The notes below the pieces were generated by a model. The model saw only the letters and a list, made by a program, of their open reading frames with translations, did no database searches and was not told where the DNA came from. 56,640 bases of DNA, taken from a virus. The stretch is from IMG/VR virus record IMGVR_UViG_3300002460_000037, positions 1-56,640 of that record; one strand, 5' to 3'. Below, piece by piece: positions 1 through 7,544 of this stretch. The translations under genes were made by a program, and so were the position numbers. Numbering within the stretch: the first letter of the stretch is position 1; each line of letters opens with the position of its first letter.

Positions 1-81
1 CCCCGAAGATGCCCCGTCACCGCAATTTGCGGTTCCGAAGAAAAGCGGTAAAAATGCAAAAAAACCACCCGAAAGTTGTGC
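1..81 (+). other. 3' part of an unidentified upstream gene (partial)
   Basis: The window opens inside unknown sequence just upstream of the terminase. The frame beginning at base 2 encodes KSGKNAKKP, and the same peptide occurs in the ParB-like protein near 45.73 kb. Bases 35-74 match the coding strand of that gene at 36 of 40 positions, and one difference is synonymous in this frame, so this is probably the coding frame. It has no stop before base 416, which would mean an implausibly long overlap with the terminase. Another frame stops at 93-95 and would give a natural short overlap. The gene may be a small terminase or a ParB-like relative, but its identity cannot be decided. Confidence 0.3.
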
Positions 82-2400
82 ATGTCGATTCTTGATGACA
101 TTCCTGAGACCATCCCGGAGCATCTTGCGTACAGGAAGTACATTCGCGAGTGGGTCGACACTTCGAGGAAGGTTAAGATCATTACGGAAAAGTGCCGTGA
201 GGATGGAGCTGATGGTTTTCTCTTTTTTCTGCGTAGTTTTGCGTGGTTACATGAGCCACGCCCGCGAGTGGAGAACGGGAAGCGGCTTCCAACCACTATT
301 CCGTTCATTCCGTGGCCGCATCAAACGCGAGCGGTCCATCAGATTTTTGGCACGCCTTCAGATCCCGTGTTTGGGTTCCATGATATTGGCTGTCTGGCTG
401 GCGATACGGTCGTGGTGACGGATCGGGGGCCAGTCATGATCAAGGATGTTCGTTTAAGCGACAAAGTTTGGGACGGAATTGAATTCGTCTCGCATGGAGG
501 TATTGTCAATCGTGGCAGGAAGCGAATCATTTCAGCGTATGGTTTACGACTTACTCCAGATCACTTGGTTTTAACTGTGAAGGGATGGCACCGTGCGGAC
601 AAAAGTTACGATCGGGCAAAGGTTCGGATGCCTGACAGTTCAGTCGATCTACGGTCGTCTGGAGAGAAACCTTCCTATGAAGGAGGTTCTTTCGAGGAAG
701 TCTACGATCTGGTCGACTGCGGACCAAGGAACAGGTTCGTAGTTCTGGGAGACGAACCTACGATCACGCACAATTGCGAAAAAAGTAGAGGAGAAGGGAT
801 GTCATGGCTGGTGCTGATGCTGTTTTTGCATCAATTCCTCTACGTGCCGCAAACCACGTACGGCGTGGTGAGCCGGACAATGGACGCGGTTGACAAGTCC
901 AACGACATGTCGGCTTTGCTGCCCAAGATTGATTGGGAGCTGAAGATGCTTCCGAAGTGGATGGTCGGATATCCAGGCGTCGACTACAAGCGTAACCACA
1001 CGGACCACACGTTTATCAATCTCAGGAACGGATCATCGATCGTCGGACACGCGACGGGCGGTGACCTGGCGTCAGGCGGGAGGACGACGGCGTTTTTGAT
1101 GGATGAGATGGCGAAGTTTCCCAAGCGGGAGGCTGAGGACGCGATGTCGTCGACGGAACCAGTTTCGGATTGTCGCATTCTCGTGTCGACTCCCAAGGGA
1201 AACACTGGCGCTTACGCCAGGGCGATGTCGGAAAAGTCCAGCATCGTCAAGATTCGTTTGCATTGGGCGGATAACCCACTTCGCAATCGTGGTCTGTATC
1301 GGGTCGTTGGCGGCCTGCCGATGGCGCTCGATCCGAACAATCCGCTCCCAATCGATTACGTCGAGCGGTGGAAGAGTTCGATTCGCGATGAGCTTCTAGA
1401 ACGCGGATTCTCTTTTACGAAGTCGGAAAGGTCTCCTTGGTACGACCAGAGATGCCTGCGCCCGAGAATGAATCCGACGAAGGTTGCCCAAGAGTACGAC
1501 ATTGATTACGTCGGCTCGGTGTCGAAGGTCTTTTCGGAAGTGCTGCTTGAGCGCCTCCGCATCGAGACGGTGAAGCCGGAAGTGATTCGGGGCGAGTTGA
1601 TTTTCAACGTTGAGGACTTTTTCCCAAAGTTCGTGGAGAACCAGGATGGACGGTTGCGGCTGTGGGTTCCGCTCGAAGGCAAGTCGCTCGTCCCTCCTAG
1701 GGAGATACCCTACGTCGTTGGGAATGATATCTGTTCTGGCCAAGCGGGACCAATGACCAGCAACTCCGTCGCGTCGATTGTTCAGCGGACGACTGGGATT
1801 AAAGTTGGTGAGTTCGCCAGCAATTCGATGCCTCCGCAGGATTTCGCGAACTACGCGATTGCGCTCTGCAAGTTCTTCAAGCACCAGACTGGCAACGAGG
1901 AAGTCGACGCCTACATGATCTGGGAGGACAATGGATACGGATCGTCCTTCCGCAATCAGGTCATAAAGATGGGTTTCCGTCATTTCTATCTTCGGACGGT
2001 GAGGGATTCGATCGGCCAGCAGAAGACGAAGAAGCCTGGCTTTCACACCGGGGTGGAAAGCAAGGTGAGTCTGATTGGTGAGTACCAGTACGCTCTCCAG
2101 CAGGGCATGTTCACTAACCCGTGCAAGGAATCGATCGACGAATGCGGCATGTACAATCGCACGCCTGATGGTTCGATTGAGTTTGAGGGGAACATGTCGG
2201 ACGATACGGCCACCGGCAGCAAGAAGGTCCACGGGGACCGGGTCATAGCGGACGCTGTGGCGTGGCATGCCTGCCAGGAATTCACGATTCGGAAGGGAAA
2301 AGGCGCGCCATCCGTACCAAATGCACCGCCGCCTGCCACCTCGTTCGCTGCTAGGCGTGAGAAGTATCTGGCCGACTTGGAACGGACAACGCTGTGGTAG
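82..2400 (+). CDS. terL: Terminase large subunit, intein-containing
   Basis: ATPase-nuclease motor that packages DNA into the prohead through the portal. As translated it has 772 residues; removing the intein (residues 104-231) leaves 644. The ATPase part shows a Walker A-like stretch EKSRGEGMSW directly after the intein, a Walker B LMDEM (D341-E342) and a coupling motif STPKGNTG. The RNase H-like nuclease part shows GNDICSG (D549), then IWEDNGYG and HGDRVIADAVAWH with further acidic residues. I chose ATG 82; a TTG at 76 would add two residues. The portal gene follows after two small genes and one reverse gene. Function is well supported by motif order and position. Confidence 0.93.
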   Translation: MSILDDIPETIPEHLAYRKYIREWVDTSRKVKIITEKCREDGADGFLFFLRSFAWLHEPRPRVENGKRLPTTIPFIPWPHQTRAVHQIFGTPSDPVFGFHDIGCLAGDTVVVTDRGPVMIKDVRLSDKVWDGIEFVSHGGIVNRGRKRIISAYGLRLTPDHLVLTVKGWHRADKSYDRAKVRMPDSSVDLRSSGEKPSYEGGSFEEVYDLVDCGPRNRFVVLGDEPTITHNCEKSRGEGMSWLVLMLFLHQFLYVPQTTYGVVSRTMDAVDKSNDMSALLPKIDWELKMLPKWMVGYPGVDYKRNHTDHTFINLRNGSSIVGHATGGDLASGGRTTAFLMDEMAKFPKREAEDAMSSTEPVSDCRILVSTPKGNTGAYARAMSEKSSIVKIRLHWADNPLRNRGLYRVVGGLPMALDPNNPLPIDYVERWKSSIRDELLERGFSFTKSERSPWYDQRCLRPRMNPTKVAQEYDIDYVGSVSKVFSEVLLERLRIETVKPEVIRGELIFNVEDFFPKFVENQDGRLRLWVPLEGKSLVPPREIPYVVGNDICSGQAGPMTSNSVASIVQRTTGIKVGEFASNSMPPQDFANYAIALCKFFKHQTGNEEVDAYMIWEDNGYGSSFRNQVIKMGFRHFYLRTVRDSIGQQKTKKPGFHTGVESKVSLIGEYQYALQQGMFTNPCKESIDECGMYNRTPDGSIEFEGNMSDDTATGSKKVHGDRVIADAVAWHACQEFTIRKGKGAPSVPNAPPPATSFAARREKYLADLERTTLW
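391..774 (+). other. Mini-intein inserted at the terminase Walker A motif
   Basis: Protein-splicing element of 128 residues inside the terminase, with no homing-endonuclease domain. Block A is CLAGDTVVV with Cys1. Block B is GLRLTPDHLVLT with the T-x-x-H pair. Block F is EEVYDLVDCG. Block G is TITHN, followed by Cys+1 of the C-extein. All nucleophiles for standard class 1 splicing (Cys1, penultimate His, terminal Asn, Cys+1) are present. The block F His often seen before the final beta strand appears to be Arg here (RNRF). The insertion separates FHDIG from CEKSRGEGMSW, at the nucleotide-binding loop, a typical conserved intein site. It is near the lower size limit for inteins. Confidence 0.9.
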
Positions 2401-3004
2401 GTCGCATCTCAGTGGCAAGCGATTCAAGCACTACACAGGCTGGCACGAACACACACTCTGATTCCCACGTCTTTGAAGATTGTGAAGCATGGAAAAACTC
2501 CGAGTACCATTTTTCAACGTTCCTTCTGAATGCCTGTCTTAACAACTGGAACGGCAGCAAGAACACTTCCCGCGAATCCTGGAAGTCGAAAACATGCAGC
2601 GTATAGTCGGTGAGTTTGGATTCGTCCAGAGTCCATCCGACTTTTCCAGCGCGTCCGCTACTTGGTAGCACACTCCACTTTTCAAGGGAAAGTTCAGGTT
2701 CAGGTTTTTCGCGGCCGTACTGTTTTTTTGTGATTTGAGATGGTAACGATTTCTTTGAACCGCTAGTCCCATGACTGTGGTTCCCTTTTGGTACTACGGT
2801 CTCTTTAAGCAGTTCTCCTAACTTGATGGTTGCTCTAATTTCAATCTCTGATATTTCCGCTCTCTGTTCCAGGGACCATTCCTGAAGGCGAGCGTACTTG
2901 CTGTAGGCAGCAACGCGGTCTACCAGTTCTTTTGCCGCGGGAATAGTAGCCACCCTAGCAATGGCAGTGGTGGCTTGGCTCATCCAGATAAGTTCGTTGC
3001 TCAC
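2351..3004 (-). CDS. DUF3102/ParB-neighbour-like phage protein (hypothetical)
   Basis: A 217-residue protein of unknown role, transcribed against the surrounding late genes. It overlaps the terminase 3' end by 50 nt. The GTG start is preceded by TTGGAG at good spacing. The N-terminal 110 residues include AEISEIEIRATIKLGELL, which resembles the small phage proteins whose helical core is an 'EIRIRAERRLGELL'-type segment, often followed by a KKQS-W motif. Here LPSQITKKQ is visible, but the C-terminal half departs from that family and may be degenerate or replaced. The gene has its own structured leader (3014-3105), suggesting independent regulation. Possible DNA-binding or regulatory role; uncertain. 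Confidence 0.6.
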   Translation of the reverse strand: MSNELIWMSQATTAIARVATIPAAKELVDRVAAYSKYARLQEWSLEQRAEISEIEIRATIKLGELLKETVVPKGNHSHGTSGSKKSLPSQITKKQYGREKPEPELSLEKWSVLPSSGRAGKVGWTLDESKLTDYTLHVFDFQDSREVFLLPFQLLRQAFRRNVEKWYSEFFHASQSSKTWESECVFVPACVVLESLATEMRPTTALSVPSRPDTSHA

Positions 3005-3013
3005 GAAATCTCC

Positions 3014-3105
3014 AAAAAAAGTCCCGTGGTCCTGAGCGATCGCAGACTTGTGACAGACGCGAAGAAGCTATCAGGACCACGGGGTTGAATTGCACTGTCT
3101 GTCAC
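3014..3105 (-). promoter_or_regulatory. Terminator-like leader with interleaved inverted repeats (possible pseudoknot attenuator)
   Basis: Two inverted repeats interleave. Stem A pairs 3023-3035 with 3071-3083 (13 perfect bp). Stem B pairs 3050-3058, inside the loop of A, with 3097-3105 (9 perfect bp). On the minus strand stem A is followed at once by seven T (3014-3020) and then by the GGAG ribosome-binding site of the gene starting at 3004. So the transcript has stem, U-run and SD in order, the layout of a transcription attenuator. The A-B-A'-B' order allows an H-type pseudoknot. The 35-nt loop is long for a simple terminator. Confidence 0.55.
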
Positions 3106-3125
3106 TGCCAGATAGACTAGTGTGT

Positions 3126-3154
3126 TTGCATGCGGAAGGCAATGTCGGTACATT
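3126..3154 (+). promoter_or_regulatory. Predicted sigma70-type promoter for late genes
   Basis: TTGCAT (3126-3131) and TACATT (3149-3154) are separated by 17 nt. The -10 lies in the palindrome CAATGTCGGTACATTG (3140-3155), which could be an operator. Transcription would enter the small gene at 3197 and the portal operon. The same TACATT -10 occurs in the promoter at 46.44 kb. Confidence 0.45.
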
Positions 3155-3196
3155 GTTCTGGTAGCCTGGCTAGAACTTCACTTTGGAGGAATTTCG

Positions 3197-3406
3197 ATGA
3201 ACGCGCTAAAGCAAGCACAGATGGCGGCCAATGAGTGCCGCGGCGAGCAGGGAGTCACCAACGGCGAGGACGGCAACGGCGAACCCAAGTCCAATACGGA
3301 GCATCCGTGGGATTGTGGTGACCATGCAGGCGCCAAGTCTCCTGGTGTCAGCATGAACGGGCAGACAGGCCCGTCACCGGGCACTCGCGGCGGCGGCGGT
3401 TACTAA
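3197..3406 (+). CDS. Small hydrophilic protein, 69 aa, unknown
   Basis: The start ATG follows GGAGG at 8 nt. The first 25 residues could form a helix (MNALKQAQMAANECRGEQG); the rest is polar, Gly/Pro/Asn-rich and ends GTRGGGGY, so it is probably disordered. It lies between the terminase and portal genes, where small terminase, head or regulatory genes are common, but no family is recognised. A rho-independent terminator (3442-3499) follows. Confidence 0.6.
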   Translation: MNALKQAQMAANECRGEQGVTNGEDGNGEPKSNTEHPWDCGDHAGAKSPGVSMNGQTGPSPGTRGGGGY

Positions 3407-3441
3407 GATCGTCATCCTTGGGATGCGGATCGCTCTCCAGT

Positions 3442-3499
3442 GCCGGCCTGCTGATTTGCGAGACGTGCGTCAAGCACGGGCAGAGCCGGCCTCTTTTTT
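3442..3499 (+). terminator. Rho-independent terminator
   Basis: GCCGGCCTGC (3442-3451) pairs with 3480-3490 with a single bulged A, followed by six T (3494-3499). A nested 5-bp hairpin (3464-3468 with 3474-3478) lies in the loop. It separates the genes at 3197 and 3520; read-through probably feeds the portal operon. Confidence 0.6.
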
Positions 3500-3519
3500 C
3501 ACAGAAAGCAGTCGGTGTC

Positions 3520-3759
3520 ATGGCCAAAGACATCAATAGCAAGGCGAGTGACGGCGGAGACCTGGACGGCGAGAACGTGAACGCGCTGGACGCCGTGCGG
3601 GGTATGTGCCGATCAGTCGCCAATGAGCAAGGTGGCGGGATCCCGGACAGCGAGATCGTGATCCCGCCAAACGAGCCTGACGACCGGGAATCGTTGACCC
3701 GCGATGAATCCGAGTGGGGTGAGTCTCCTGACGACTACCAGACCGGCGACGGTGGCTAA
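3520..3759 (+). CDS. Small acidic protein, 79 aa, unknown
   Basis: Starts at ATG 3520 (MAKDINSKASDGGDLDGEN). Very acidic and polar, low in hydrophobic residues, probably disordered. Its stop is 11 nt before the portal start, and the portal SD (AAGGAG) overlaps its end, so the two are one operon. Its composition resembles the 69-residue protein upstream (Asn/Gly/Glu-rich, EPDDRES, GDGG tail). It could be a small structural or head-binding peptide; there is no recognised domain. Confidence 0.55.
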   Translation: MAKDINSKASDGGDLDGENVNALDAVRGMCRSVANEQGGGIPDSEIVIPPNEPDDRESLTRDESEWGESPDDYQTGDGG

Positions 3760-3770
3760 GGAGTCGCTCG

Positions 3771-5579
3771 TTGGCAACACAGTTTAATCCGCTGGACGAC
3801 CGCAGCCTTAGAAAGCTACGGGACGCGATCAAGTGGTCGCGTCGACAACTGTCGACGTTCACTCGTCAGTACGTCGACAATCTCAAGATGTACGTTGGCA
3901 AGCGGTACGGTCATGGCGGCTCGTCTGGCAAGATGCCGTTGAACATGGCTCGGCTGGCCGTCGACGTATGGCAGCGGAAGCTGGTCACGAAATCACCGGA
4001 AGTTTTGGCGATCACACCCAACCCGCTAATCAAGCCTGGTGCCCATTTGTTGGAAATGGGAATGGCGGTCCTGCTGCGAGAGATCAATTTCGCCGAGTCG
4101 TTACAGGAAGTGACGAAGCTCGCATTGCTGGGATTCGGCGCGATGCGCGTGGGGCTCTCGCCGCGTGTTCCATACGGTCATCCGAATTACCTGTTCGACC
4201 CCGGGCAACCGTACGCCGATCCAATTCTGTGGGAGAATTGGGTTCACGATTTCAATGCCCGCCGCAAAGACGAGTGGGATTATGCGGGCGATAAGTCGTT
4301 GCTTGATTACGAAGAAATCATGGAGAACCCGGAGTTGGATGAACGCGCGAAGCGTAACATCGACCGGGAATGGAGACAGGGTGACGACGACGACTTTGGA
4401 GAAGGCAAGGAAATCGCGTCGTCAATTTCCAAGGAGGACGACGTATTCAAGCACGACGAAGGGGAATACCGTCAGCGAGTCGAAGTGTGGAACCTTTGGC
4501 TTCCGATGGATAACTTGGAAGTCCAACTCCCAGTTCAGAACGATTGCCCGCCGTTGCTCATCAAGGAGTTCGAGGGTCCAGATAATGGACCGTTGCATTT
4601 GCTTTCGTTCTGCCAAGTGCCCGGTAACGTCATGGGTTCGGACCCAACGTCACTCCTATACGACATGAACGATTTGCTGAACAGGATGTTCGTCAAGATC
4701 GGACGGCAAGGGGAGCGTCAGAAGACGCTGCTGATGGTTGACCCGGTGGCAGCTGGCGATGGCACTATCCAGCGGATCAAGGATGCTTCGGATGGCGACA
4801 TTATCACCGCCACGCGGCCCGAAGCGGCCAAGGAAGTTGGCAATGGTGGCGTCAATCAGAATTCGATGGCTTTGACAGTCTGGTTGCGTCAGATGGCATC
4901 CTACATGGGCGGCAACATCGACTTGCTCGGCGGTCTGTCGAGTCAATCGCCAACAGCTCGTCAGGACCAGATCCTTTCCGAGTCGGGTAGTGAACTCGTT
5001 TCGTACATGCAAGGCGAGGTTGAGACTTTCACGACTCGCGTGTGTCAGGATCTTGCGGGCCTCTTGCACCGTGATCCGATCTTGACGCTGACACTGACGC
5101 ATCACGTGCCTGGCACGGATATCGAGATTCCGTTGCGGTATGGTCCGGAGGAACGCGACTGGGATCTGTACGAGGCGACAATCCAGATCATTCCGTACAC
5201 GCTACGGTCGCAGAGTCCGGAACAGAGATTGACCAAGATCCTTCAGATTGTGACGCAAGTCATTGGTCCGCTCATGCCACTGGCGATGCAACAGGGTCAG
5301 CAGTTGAACATGGCCGCGTTGCTGGCATTGATCGCGAAGTATTCCAACCTGGAGGAATTGAACGATCTGTTCGTGAAGTCGGGGATGCCTCCGATGGGTC
5401 AGCAAGGTGGTGGTCCAGAACGGCCTGGCATGCCGTCCAATAGCGAGCGCCGGTACGTGCGGGAGAATGTTTCAGGTGGAGGGACGGCTAATGCGCGTGA
5501 TTCTGTCTTGATGCAAACTCTCTTGGGTGGAAACTCACAGGTTACTCCGCAGCAGGTAGCTTCCGCGAGTATTGTCTAA
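3771..5579 (+). CDS. Portal protein
   Basis: Dodecameric head vertex ring through which DNA enters and leaves the capsid. 602 residues, the usual size for podovirus portals. The start is TTG, chosen because AAGGAG lies at normal spacing and it immediately follows the previous gene. Portal-like features include a helical N-terminus, the core stretch LLMVDPVAAGDGT, the region MASYMGGNIDLLGG, a helix starting SPTARQDQILSE, and a Gln/Pro/Gly-rich C-terminal tail. It is directly followed by a small gene and the scaffold and capsid genes, the canonical order. Identification rests on sequence resemblance and synteny. Confidence 0.88.
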   Translation: MATQFNPLDDRSLRKLRDAIKWSRRQLSTFTRQYVDNLKMYVGKRYGHGGSSGKMPLNMARLAVDVWQRKLVTKSPEVLAITPNPLIKPGAHLLEMGMAVLLREINFAESLQEVTKLALLGFGAMRVGLSPRVPYGHPNYLFDPGQPYADPILWENWVHDFNARRKDEWDYAGDKSLLDYEEIMENPELDERAKRNIDREWRQGDDDDFGEGKEIASSISKEDDVFKHDEGEYRQRVEVWNLWLPMDNLEVQLPVQNDCPPLLIKEFEGPDNGPLHLLSFCQVPGNVMGSDPTSLLYDMNDLLNRMFVKIGRQGERQKTLLMVDPVAAGDGTIQRIKDASDGDIITATRPEAAKEVGNGGVNQNSMALTVWLRQMASYMGGNIDLLGGLSSQSPTARQDQILSESGSELVSYMQGEVETFTTRVCQDLAGLLHRDPILTLTLTHHVPGTDIEIPLRYGPEERDWDLYEATIQIIPYTLRSQSPEQRLTKILQIVTQVIGPLMPLAMQQGQQLNMAALLALIAKYSNLEELNDLFVKSGMPPMGQQGGGPERPGMPSNSERRYVRENVSGGGTANARDSVLMQTLLGGNSQVTPQQVASASIV

Positions 5580-5580
5580 C

Positions 5581-6042
5581 ATGGGCAAGAACAAGCTGAC
5601 CGACGAAATTCGTAAGGCCGTGAAGTCGCAACTCACAGCCAAGCCTGAGCCGCACAGGCGAGTCAGGACGCGCAAGCGGATCGCTGGTGGAGGAGAGAAG
5701 ATCAGAACCAAACTGAAATGGCCGTTCCACTCGGAATCGATGGGCGTCAACCCAGAGCAGTGCGAAGCAGCCGAGGCGGCTGCGCGGCACAATGGCGTTC
5801 CCGTGGAGTTTGACCGGGAGACTGGTGCCGCGATCATTACTGGTCCGGAACAGTACAACAAGCTGGCCAAGTCGATTGGTATGAAAACTGGCCGGGACGG
5901 GTTTGAAATTCCAGGAGTTCAGACTGGTCGCCGCCAGCAGCAGGAACGGGAAAAACGGCAGCGGATAATCGATGCGCTGGAAAATATGCGTGGCGATGAC
6001 CAGCGTGAAATGAACCGGATCTTGTCTGGGCAGTTGGAGTAA
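5581..6042 (+). CDS. Hypothetical virion-cluster protein, 153 aa
   Basis: Starts at ATG 5581, one base after the portal stop (TAAC ATG); an in-frame TTG at 5572 is possible. The protein is basic. The N-terminal 45 residues are Lys/Arg-rich, the middle has GVNPEQCEAAEAAARHNGV (a helix suited to binding), and the C-terminal 45 residues (RRQQQEREKRQRIIDALENM) are strongly helical and charged. The position between portal and scaffold suggests a head-assembly or DNA-binding virion component. No family is recognised with confidence. Confidence 0.7.
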   Translation: MGKNKLTDEIRKAVKSQLTAKPEPHRRVRTRKRIAGGGEKIRTKLKWPFHSESMGVNPEQCEAAEAAARHNGVPVEFDRETGAAIITGPEQYNKLAKSIGMKTGRDGFEIPGVQTGRRQQQEREKRQRIIDALENMRGDDQREMNRILSGQLE

Positions 6043-6056
6043 AAAAGCTCGTAATG

Positions 6057-6085
6057 TTGACAGTCTGCGCTTTGTGTGGCACACT
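6057..6085 (+). promoter_or_regulatory. Predicted promoter upstream of scaffold/capsid genes
   Basis: A consensus -35 TTGACA (6057-6062) is 17 nt from a weak -10 CACACT (6080-6085) inside the small palindrome GTGTGGCACAC. It lies in the 199-nt gap before the capsid operon; a terminator at 6199 follows. The weak -10 suggests activator dependence or a false positive. Confidence 0.35.
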
Positions 6086-6198
6086 GTTCGACAGTCCAGA
6101 TAACATTGAGGGTCGCTTTCGAGCGGCTCATGACAAGAGTAACAGCCGGACTTAGCTCCCCGGTCAGTTAGCTTGTACCTAACGCAACTCCGTCAAGG

Positions 6199-6222
6199 GG
6201 GTCGCCGGAACGGCCCTTTTTT
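6199..6222 (+). terminator. Rho-independent terminator upstream of scaffold gene
   Basis: GGGTCG (6199-6204) pairs with CGGCCC (6211-6216), including one G-T pair, closing a short loop, followed by six T (6217-6222). It would end the portal transcript or act as a partial stop that sets the ratio between portal and capsid messages; the SD of the next gene lies 8 nt downstream. Confidence 0.65.
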
Positions 6223-6241
6223 CGTATGCGGAGTTTGCACA

Positions 6242-7525
6242 ATGGCGAAAAACGCTCCAGTCTCGCCGGTCTTTACGCAGGTTGCGGAAGGCTCTGAAGA
6301 CGATTTCGATTTTGACAGCGGCGCTGATCCGGCGATGCGTGATGTGGCCGTGCCTGGCAGGGACGATCAGACTCGATCGTCGAATCTGCCCGATGCGTTT
6401 TCCGCGGAAGACATGGCGGAAGCGGAACGTGACGGATCGGCGCCGGAACGGCCCGGATCTTCCTCCGGCAGGGACGCACAGGGACGATTCGCCCGCCAAC
6501 AGCAAGAACAATCCGTTGGGGACAGACCCAACGAAGGCGCGCCACCTCCACGGCAGCAACGGCCACAGGGCCAGCAGCCGCAAGGCGCGCAGCGTGAGGA
6601 ATCTGGCGATGTGGTGTTTCCGCCAGAGTTGTTACGCGAAGCGGGAATGACCGAGCAACAGGCTCGGCATCAATTCCAGACGCCAGATGTTCTGGAGAGA
6701 GCGTTGGCGTTCCATGACAGCCAGTTGATCAGGTCGAAGTTACCACCGACTGGCACCCCTCCGGCTTTCAATCAGCAGCCGGCGTTCCAAGCCCCTTTGC
6801 AGCGGCAGCAATATCAGCAGCCGTTTCAGCCTCAGCCGAGCCAGCAGGTTCAGCAGCAAGGCCAGCAACAGCAGCAACAGGGGTATCAGCCACAAGAACA
6901 GCAGCAGCCTACGGGCGTGCAGAAGTTCAATCTGGCGTTGGATCCGGCCCAGTACGAACCGGAGGTTATTCAGGCGTTCAATGGATTGAACGACCATTAC
7001 CACCAGCAGCTTCAACGCCAGCAGCAGGAAGTGGAATTCCTGCGTAATGCGATGGGGCAGGTGGTGCAGTCGCATCGCGTGGAAGCCCAGAAAGCCTACT
7101 ACAACGAGTTCGACCAGATAGTGAACTCGCTGGGCGATGAATACAAGGAGGTATTTGGCGAGGGGTCGGTGAACGACTTGGATCGATCGAGTCCGCATTG
7201 GCAGAACAGGGCTGTCCTTGACAACGCTGTTTTGGCGTATCAACAAGCTCTTTCGGAGAGAGGCATGGCGCCTGTGTCAACAAAGACGGCGATTCTCAAG
7301 GCGGTGCGAGCGGAGTTTCCTCAACAATACGACACCACAATTCGCAATGGAGTGACTTCAGCCATTGGGCAACGGCAACGGCAATTCTCGCCTCGACCGG
7401 CTGGTCGCAGAACAGGTAATCCGGGGAATCTTTCTCCGGAGGCACTGGCGATCAGTAACGTCGAGCGGATCCTGCAAGAGCGGGGACACGAATCGCCACT
7501 CGCCGAACAAGAAGTCAGCTTCTGA
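6242..7525 (+). CDS. Scaffolding-like capsid assembly protein
   Basis: 427 residues, starting at ATG 6242 behind GGAG. Directly upstream of the major capsid gene, the usual place for the scaffold that templates prohead assembly and is then lost. Residues about 60-260 are very Gln/Pro-rich, with poly-Gln runs around 6810-6905. A helical, coiled-coil-like segment follows (NDHYHQQLQRQQQEVEFLRN), then a compact helical C-terminus ending near a basic QRQRQFSPRPAGRR stretch that could contact the coat protein. Low-complexity N-terminus and helical C-terminus fit scaffolds, but the call is from position and composition. Confidence 0.72.
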   Translation: MAKNAPVSPVFTQVAEGSEDDFDFDSGADPAMRDVAVPGRDDQTRSSNLPDAFSAEDMAEAERDGSAPERPGSSSGRDAQGRFARQQQEQSVGDRPNEGAPPPRQQRPQGQQPQGAQREESGDVVFPPELLREAGMTEQQARHQFQTPDVLERALAFHDSQLIRSKLPPTGTPPAFNQQPAFQAPLQRQQYQQPFQPQPSQQVQQQGQQQQQQGYQPQEQQQPTGVQKFNLALDPAQYEPEVIQAFNGLNDHYHQQLQRQQQEVEFLRNAMGQVVQSHRVEAQKAYYNEFDQIVNSLGDEYKEVFGEGSVNDLDRSSPHWQNRAVLDNAVLAYQQALSERGMAPVSTKTAILKAVRAEFPQQYDTTIRNGVTSAIGQRQRQFSPRPAGRRTGNPGNLSPEALAISNVERILQERGHESPLAEQEVSF

Positions 7526-7544
7526 GCGTGAAGGAAAATAGATC

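Noticed and set aside
1396-2427. Long reverse frame (343 codons) antisense to the terminase
   Set aside because: Arg/Leu/His-rich shadow of a well-supported gene; no SD and no family resemblance.
6043-6241. tRNA or other RNA gene in the gap before the scaffold
   Set aside because: No cloverleaf, acceptor or T-arm pattern; the gap holds a promoter candidate and a terminator.
6740-7246. Leu-rich reverse frame opposite the scaffold gene
   Set aside because: It is the complement of the Gln-rich coding tract, so its hydrophobic look is compositional.
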